This document shows, piece after piece, positions 59,551-64,000 of a stretch of DNA of 64,000 bases. Made by a program: the position numbers and the translations under genes. A model generated the notes under the pieces. The model worked only from the letters and a program-made list of their open reading frames with translations, was not told the DNA's origin and searched no databases. Positions within the stretch are counted from its first letter, which is position 1; each line of letters begins with the position of its first letter. This DNA comes from Streptomyces microflavus (GTDB lineage: Bacteria; Actinomycetota; Actinomycetes; Streptomycetales; Streptomycetaceae), in the NCBI RefSeq assembly GCF_014650075.1, contig NZ_BMUG01000003.1, positions 310,001 to 374,000 on the forward strand, given 5' to 3'.

Positions 59551-60726
59551 GTGGATCAGCCGCCGACGGAGTCCGCCCCGGGAGAACCCGAGCAGCAGGC
59601 GCTGTTCGGATGGCCGGACACGGCACAGGAACCCGATCCACGCCCGTCGTTCCGGGACAGTCCTGCGGCACGCCGGATGCTCGACGTACGGGAGGTCTAC
59701 GCGGAGCCCGCCGCGCTCGACTCCCCGCGCGGTCGGCAGATCATGGCCCGCTTTCCGGAAGCACGCGTGACCGAGGTCGCCGGCCACTGGCGGATTCCCT
59801 CCCTCCACGGCAACGAGGGCAACATCGCCCAGTGGGTCCGTATCAAGTCCGGAACACTGGTCCTCGGCGTGAAACAGACGCTGCGGACGCGCCCCAACGG
59901 CAGGTCGGCCGACTGGATCGCCCCAGGGCCCTCCAACGGATGTGCGATGGCCTGCGCCTACTGTTACGTCCCCCGTCGCAAGGGCTACGCCAACCCCATC
60001 ACGCTGTTCACCAACATCGAGGCGATCGTGGCCCATGTCCGGCGCCATGTACGGGCCCAGGGCCCCAAGACGGAACCCAACCAGTGCGATCCCCGGGCCT
60101 GGGTCTACGACATCGGCGAGAACGGCGACTGTTCCGTCGACGCCCTGGTCTGCGACAACACGGCGGACCTCATCGCCGCGTTCCGCGGCCTGCCGACGGC
60201 TAAGGCGTCCTTCGCGACCAAGTTCGTCAACCCCGACCTGCTCGCACTCGACCCTCAGGGGCGTACCCGTGTGCGCTTCTCCCTCATGCCGCCCGACGAC
60301 GCCCGGCTGCTGGACATCCGCACCAGCCCCGTCGCCGAGCGGATCGCCGCTGCCGCCGACTTCCTCGACGCCGGCTACGAGGTCCACTTCAACCTCTCGC
60401 CCATCGTCCTGCGCCCGGGATGGCAGAGGGACTGGGCCGCACTGTTCACCCATCTCGACGACGTCCTGCCCGACCGGGTGAAGGACCAGGCGGCGGCCGA
60501 GATCATCATGCTGACCCACAACCGGTCGCTCCACGAGGTCAACCTTGGCTGGCACCCCCGCGCCGAGGAGGTCCTGTGGCAGCCGGACGCCCAGGAGACC
60601 AAGCGCTCGCAGAACGGGGCCCTCAACGTCCGCTACGCCCAGGAGATCAAGCGGCAGGCGCTGACGCGCATGCGGCAACTGCTGGCCACCCACGCGCCAT
60701 GGCTGCGCGTCAGGTACGCCTTCTGA
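59551..60726 (+). CDS. spore photoproduct lyase-like radical SAM protein
   Basis: A 391-residue radical SAM enzyme of the SPL family. The cluster motif CAMACAYC (Cys131, 135, 138) lies in GPSNGCAMACAYCYVPRRKG; later IGENGDCSVDALVCDNTADL and FATKFVNPDLLALDPQGRTR fit the barrel. SPL repairs the thymine dimer spore photoproduct using S-adenosylmethionine; actinobacterial relatives may act on other lesions or nucleic acids. GTG 59551, 19 bp after the photolyase remnant, with GGAAGGGAAGG upstream. Intact, unlike its neighbour. Exact substrate not proven. Confidence 0.85.
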   Translation: MDQPPTESAPGEPEQQALFGWPDTAQEPDPRPSFRDSPAARRMLDVREVYAEPAALDSPRGRQIMARFPEARVTEVAGHWRIPSLHGNEGNIAQWVRIKSGTLVLGVKQTLRTRPNGRSADWIAPGPSNGCAMACAYCYVPRRKGYANPITLFTNIEAIVAHVRRHVRAQGPKTEPNQCDPRAWVYDIGENGDCSVDALVCDNTADLIAAFRGLPTAKASFATKFVNPDLLALDPQGRTRVRFSLMPPDDARLLDIRTSPVAERIAAAADFLDAGYEVHFNLSPIVLRPGWQRDWAALFTHLDDVLPDRVKDQAAAEIIMLTHNRSLHEVNLGWHPRAEEVLWQPDAQETKRSQNGALNVRYAQEIKRQALTRMRQLLATHAPWLRVRYAF

Positions 60727-60759
60727 GGAGGGGGGAGGAGCGAGAGGAGGGAGGAGGCG

Positions 60760-61254
60760 CTACCAGGACGTGGGGTCGGCCGGTCCGCCCTGCGCGTCGT
60801 CGAGCAGCGAGATCTCCACGCGGACGCGCTTGCCCACCGGCTCGCGGCGCACCTCGAAGCTCTGGCAAACCATGAGGACGATCTCCAGACCGTGCTGACC
60901 CGCGCGCGTGGGGTCGGCCTGCGCGGCGGAGGGGAGTACGGAACCCGAGTCCCACATGGTGATGGTCAGCGTGCCGTCGCCCGCTTCGAGGTCGAGAAGG
61001 CAGGGGCCCGGCGCGTACTTGCAGACATTCGTGGCCAGCTCGCTCACGACCAGCTGCGCGTCGTCCATCGCGCGCGAGGTCATCACGACACCGTGCGTCG
61101 ACTGCGCGTCGACGAGGAAGTCCCGGGCGAAGGCGCGGGCCCGGGCGATCCCGCCCGAGCCCATGTCGTACGCGGCGCTGCCCTTCACGGCGGACGTGCC
61201 GGACTCCTGACCGTCCTGCTCGGTCTCGCCGTACGTCGTCAGCAGCTGTTCCAT
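60760..61254 (-). CDS. RsbW-like ATP-binding (anti-sigma type) protein
   Basis: A 164-residue HATPase_c_2 protein. The region ARAFARDFLVDAQSTHGVV, then DAQLVVSELATNVCKYAPGP (N-box NVCKYA) and ARAGQHGLEIVLMV (G-box) are standard for RsbW/SpoIIAB-type serine kinases found in streptomycetes. These regulate sigma or anti-anti-sigma partners; none is nearby. ATG 61254 with a GGGGGAA site is chosen. Confidence 0.87.
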   Translation of the reverse strand: MEQLLTTYGETEQDGQESGTSAVKGSAAYDMGSGGIARARAFARDFLVDAQSTHGVVMTSRAMDDAQLVVSELATNVCKYAPGPCLLDLEAGDGTLTITMWDSGSVLPSAAQADPTRAGQHGLEIVLMVCQSFEVRREPVGKRVRVEISLLDDAQGGPADPTSW

Positions 61255-61369
61255 GACACATTCCCCCGTTCGGGACGGCTGCGCGCGCAGCCGTCGCACC
61301 ACCCGTCTACCCTCGCCCGCACGGTTCAGGCCAGGGCGGGGGAAGAATATTCCGGGTGCCGCCGCTGCC

Positions 61370-61774
61370 TCAGGCGAGGAGTTTCGCCTTCGCCCGCTCG
61401 TACTCGTCCGGGTTGATGGCGCCCTTGTCCCTGAGCTCGGCGAGCTTCGCCAGATCGTTCACATGGCTGGTGCCCGCCGCCGATCCCTCGCTGTTCGCCG
61501 CCTCCCGCACGTACTGCCGGAAGGCCGCTTCCGAATCCTTGGCCACCTTGGCGTCACGCTCCTGCATGCTGCGGCCCCGGACGATGAGGTAGACCAGCAC
61601 GCCCAGGTACGGCAGGAGGATGACGAAGACCAGCCAGCCGGCCTTGGCCCAGCCGTTCAGCGAGTGGTCGCGGAAGAGGTCCGTGATCACCTTGAACAGC
61701 AGGAAGAACCACATGACCCAGAGGAACAGGTAAAGCATGGTCAGGAAGAGGTTCAGGAGCGGGTAATCGTCCAT
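61370..61774 (-). CDS. SHOCT domain membrane protein
   Basis: A 134-residue protein. Two hydrophobic segments at the N-terminus (LFLTMLYLFLWVMWFFLLF and AGWLVFVILLPYLGVLVYLI) match the PLDc_N type. A charged linker leads to a C-terminal SHOCT motif (LAKLAELRDKGAINPDEYER). Such proteins are common in actinobacteria, role unknown. Located between the anti-sigma-like gene and the Nudix gene. Confidence 0.88.
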   Translation of the reverse strand: MDDYPLLNLFLTMLYLFLWVMWFFLLFKVITDLFRDHSLNGWAKAGWLVFVILLPYLGVLVYLIVRGRSMQERDAKVAKDSEAAFRQYVREAANSEGSAAGTSHVNDLAKLAELRDKGAINPDEYERAKAKLLA

Positions 61775-61860
61775 GGGGCCAACTCCGTTCGCGCGGATGG
61801 TCCCTTATTCATACGCCCTGTCCCTTTTCTCCGCATCCGTAGTCGGGACTCGGGCCCCGG

Positions 61861-62361
61861 TCAGCTCCGAGCCCCGTCGGCGGCGATCCGCAGGAGGTGG
61901 GCGGGCGGATGGGTGAGGCCGAGGTCCGGGCGCCAGGCCGTCAGGATCTGTGCCGACGGGTCGAACAGCGGCGTGGGCAGTTCCTCGGGGATGGTCCACC
62001 GCCAGGCGCTGATCAGATGGGGTTCGGTGACCTCGGGATCCCCGGAGCCCAGGCGGACGAGGGCCGCCATGCTGATCCGGTTGATCCCGCCGATCACGTC
62101 GTGGACCAGGGCGAAGACGTCCACCGCGCTCTCGTCCACGGCCAGACCGGTCTCCTCACGCAGCTCACGCGCGGCGGCCGCCGCGACCGACTCGTGCGTC
62201 GGATCGACCTTGCCGCCGGGCAGCTCCCACGTACCGCTGTGGTGCCTGCCCAGGAGTATGCGCCCCTGCCCGTCCTGGACGATCACGCCGACCCCGAGGG
62301 CCGCCTGCGCCGTGGGCGGGCGCGTGTTGCGGGCGGGGCCGTCGAGGGCATCGGTGGTCAT
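61861..62361 (-). CDS. Nudix hydrolase
   Basis: A 166-residue Nudix enzyme. The Nudix box reads GKVDPTHESVAAAAARELRE, then ETGLAV, with the catalytic E-x-x-E-E pattern intact. It hydrolyses nucleoside diphosphate-type bonds; the substrate is unknown, perhaps oxidised or NTP-like compounds. ATG 62361 has GGAG some bases upstream; a longer frame upstream has no homology. Confidence 0.92.
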   Translation of the reverse strand: MTTDALDGPARNTRPPTAQAALGVGVIVQDGQGRILLGRHHSGTWELPGGKVDPTHESVAAAAARELREETGLAVDESAVDVFALVHDVIGGINRISMAALVRLGSGDPEVTEPHLISAWRWTIPEELPTPLFDPSAQILTAWRPDLGLTHPPAHLLRIAADGARS

Positions 62362-62436
62362 GGCGCTGGGTCTCCGCTCTCCGGGATGTCTCTGGACCGG
62401 TCGTACGGAAACACCGTAACGACATCGTGGGACCCC

Positions 62437-62478
62437 CAGGACCGGATCGTGGGACACCCCTCAGGACCGGATCGTGGG
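62437..62478. repeat. 17-bp direct repeat upstream of Nudix gene
   Basis: CAGGACCGGATCGTGGG occurs twice (62437-62453 and 62462-62478), with partial units nearby (62423, 62485). It lies in the 138-bp gap before the Nudix gene. No function is apparent. Confidence 0.7.
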
Positions 62479-62499
62479 GTACCTCAGGACTGGTTCCGC

Positions 62500-63399
62500 T
62501 CAGACGACCAGGCGCAGCGCGGTCGCCGAGATGCCCAGCCGTACGCTCTGTCCCCAGGTCAGCTCCAGGGCGTCGGACTCCATCCCGTCCCCGAAGACCA
62601 CGATCCGGTCCGACTCCACGGTGAGCCGCAGCCCCTGGCCCCGGCCCAGTTCGCCGGAGACCAGGGATGTGCCGGTGGCGGGTGAGGGCCAGGCCTCGCG
62701 GACGAACCAGAGCAGCCGGGGGTCGCCCGGGGCGGGCAGGGGAGTGGTGCCGCCGCGCTCCAGCCAGAGCGAGCGCAGCCAGCCGGTGGCGCCCGTTCCG
62801 GTGCCGACGAGGACCCCGGAGGAGGCCTGGGCCTCGCCGGGGGCCTCTGTCGTGTCGGGGCCCAGCCGGTAGCGGGCCGTCTGGTGGCCGGGCGGGCCCA
62901 GGTAGATCTCGTTGAGCGCGACCAGCCGCTGGGTGTCGTCGGCGACCGCCTCGACCATGGTCAATGCGTCCACTGCGGATCCGGTGGCCGTCGCGGCGCG
63001 CAGCAGGGCGGCCGCGTCGGCGCAGCGGTGGCGGACCAGGACGCCGGGGTTGCGCCCGGGGTCGGTGTCGATGCCCACCACCGGCTGCCCGGACAGGTAC
63101 TTCGCGGCGTTGGCGACCAGCCCGTCCTGGCCGACCACGACAACCACGTCCTCCGGAGCGAACAGGAACCGGTCCAGGTCGGCCCGCTCCACCCGGGACC
63201 TGCGCCAGGTGAGCGGCACGGCGGCCGCCACGTCCCGCAGGGCCTGCTGCGTACGTTCGTGGCGCCGGGACACCTCGTCGATCGAGCGGCCCCGGCTGGA
63301 CAGGAAGAACGCGGCCTGCCCGTGCGTCCCGTGCCGGGCCAGCAGCTCCTCGTACTCGGTCCTGCGGTGTACGAGGACGGCCCGGGGTGCCAGGCTCAC
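62500..63399 (-). CDS. NAD kinase-like protein
   Basis: A 299-residue protein related to ATP-NAD kinases. The catalytic GGDG-type motif appears as VVGQDGLVANAAKYL, followed by VGIDTDPGRNPGVLV, LNEIYLG and GTGTGATGW (the position of TPTGSTAY). The D of the core motif is kept but the preceding glycine is Q, so activity may differ. GTG 63399 overlaps the SPFH stop (GTGA): a coupled pair. The real substrate (NAD or another) is uncertain. Confidence 0.8.
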   Translation of the reverse strand: MSLAPRAVLVHRRTEYEELLARHGTHGQAAFFLSSRGRSIDEVSRRHERTQQALRDVAAAVPLTWRRSRVERADLDRFLFAPEDVVVVVGQDGLVANAAKYLSGQPVVGIDTDPGRNPGVLVRHRCADAAALLRAATATGSAVDALTMVEAVADDTQRLVALNEIYLGPPGHQTARYRLGPDTTEAPGEAQASSGVLVGTGTGATGWLRSLWLERGGTTPLPAPGDPRLLWFVREAWPSPATGTSLVSGELGRGQGLRLTVESDRIVVFGDGMESDALELTWGQSVRLGISATALRLVV

Positions 63400-64000
63400 G
63401 CTCCCGCCCCGCCGTCCGGCCGGCCGAGCTTCGCGAGGAGCCCGGTGAGGATGTCGGGGGAGAGGGTCAGGCTCTCGATGCGCGGCACGTTCTCCGCGAG
63501 CCGGGTCGCCGCCAGGGCGTGCAGCGTGGCCGGATCGACCTCGCCATGCACCCGCAGCCAGGCGGCCTGGGCCTCCGCGCGCGCCGAACCCGTCTCGCGC
63601 GCCGCCTCGGCGTCCGCCCGGGCCAGGCGCACCTTCCGGGAAGCCTCGGCCTCCGTGCGTACGCCGTCGGCCGCGGCCTTCTCCTCGGCCTCCCGGCGTG
63701 CGTTGGTGCCGCGCTGGTCGACCAGCTGCTCCTCGCGCCGGGCGAGCTCGATCTGGCTGGCCAGCTCGTTCTCGGCGATGGTGCGCTCGCGCTCGACGGC
63801 CACGGCCCGCCGTTCGTAGGTGGCCCGGTCCGCCTCCTGCTGGATCTGCTCGCGCGCCGGGGTGCGCAGGGCGCGCTCGACCTCGGCCTCGGGGCGGATC
63901 GCGACGACGCGCACGGCCACCACGTCGATGCCGGTGGCCGGGAGCCTCGGCTCGGCGGCGAGACCGGTGGCGACCCGTTCACGTACCGAGGCGACCCCGT
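63396..64000 (-). CDS. SPFH/band 7 family protein (5' end outside window)
   Basis: The C-terminal part of an SPFH (stomatin/flotillin-like) protein, truncated at the window edge; the frame stays open to 64000. It shows the SPFH-domain tail (GLAAEPRLPATGIDVVAVRV, VVAIRPEAEVERALRTPARE) and a long coiled coil (EQIQQEADRATYERRAVAVE), typical of membrane-associated scaffolding proteins. The stop overlaps the NAD-kinase-like gene start, so it leads that operon. Confidence 0.82.
   Translation of the reverse strand, partial: GVASVRERVATGLAAEPRLPATGIDVVAVRVVAIRPEAEVERALRTPAREQIQQEADRATYERRAVAVERERTIAENELASQIELARREEQLVDQRGTNARREAEEKAAADGVRTEAEASRKVRLARADAEAARETGSARAEAQAAWLRVHGEVDPATLHALAATRLAENVPRIESLTLSPDILTGLLAKLGRPDGGAGA

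Overview
The window is high-GC actinobacterial DNA. GTG/TTG starts, stop-start overlaps, a four-gene conservon (CvnA-D type), DUF2264/DUF2690/DUF3040/DUF6745 proteins, TetR/LacI/FadR regulators and Tat/lipoprotein signals all point to Streptomyces or a very close relative. It reads as chromosomal rather than phage or plasmid: no integrase, transposase, replication or CRISPR genes were found.

Left part (0-27.6 kb). Two tandem leucine-rich STM4015-like genes diverge from a small protein plus DUF6745 pair, and both sides carry a RecA-NDp-like (DNA-damage type) promoter box. Then come a TetR gene, an F420-type PPOX flavoprotein, a UlaG/NAPE-PLD-like metallohydrolase, an HTH-DUF2690 membrane protein, a long-form GAPDH, and the conservon with a GAF protein. 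A LacI regulator faces a three-gene ABC importer. Its perfect operator-like palindrome recurs in front of a distant two-gene operon (ThuA/sugar-dehydrogenase/PKD/CBM6 exoprotein plus Tat-exported TIM-barrel isomerase), so the two loci look like one carbohydrate regulon. A TetR/epimerase pair shares two 17-bp operators. A split transketolase has a MerR-type promoter. A tRNA-Pro(GGG) and an Old Yellow Enzyme close this part.

Central part (27.7-42.7 kb). This is the most unusual region. Tightly overlapping minus-strand genes encode a coiled-coil protein, a Hsp100/ClpB-D2-like ATPase, a small radical-SAM activase-like protein, an FHA protein, a membrane-anchored Ser/Thr kinase-like protein with repeated S-P-P-T-R-x-Q motifs, and a 1343-residue TPR-like CHAT protease with an intact His/Cys dyad. 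A small membrane protein follows. Divergently lies a pair resembling a RES-type NAD-degrading toxin and its MbcA/ParS/Xre-type antitoxin. I infer a phospho-signalling and chaperone-controlled conflict or cell-death system with two candidate effectors (CHAT protease, RES enzyme).

Right part (42.7-64 kb). This holds a Tat-exported phospholipase C, a DUF2510 protein, a two-component system, a DUF3040 protein, a FadR-regulated L-lactate operon (lutABC) with FadR-type operators, a DUF2264 protein, a repeat-rich membrane protein, a DUF309 protein, and a large STAND-like ATPase without the LuxR HTH. A second identical tRNA-Pro(GGG) is followed by a photolyase (FeS-BCP/PhrB type) remnant with internal deletions and a frameshift, directly upstream of an intact spore-photoproduct-lyase-like radical SAM gene. 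Last come an RsbW-like ATPase, a SHOCT protein, a Nudix hydrolase, an NAD-kinase-like protein and the end of an SPFH protein truncated by the window edge.

All identifications rest on reading motifs and remembered family patterns; no database search was run.
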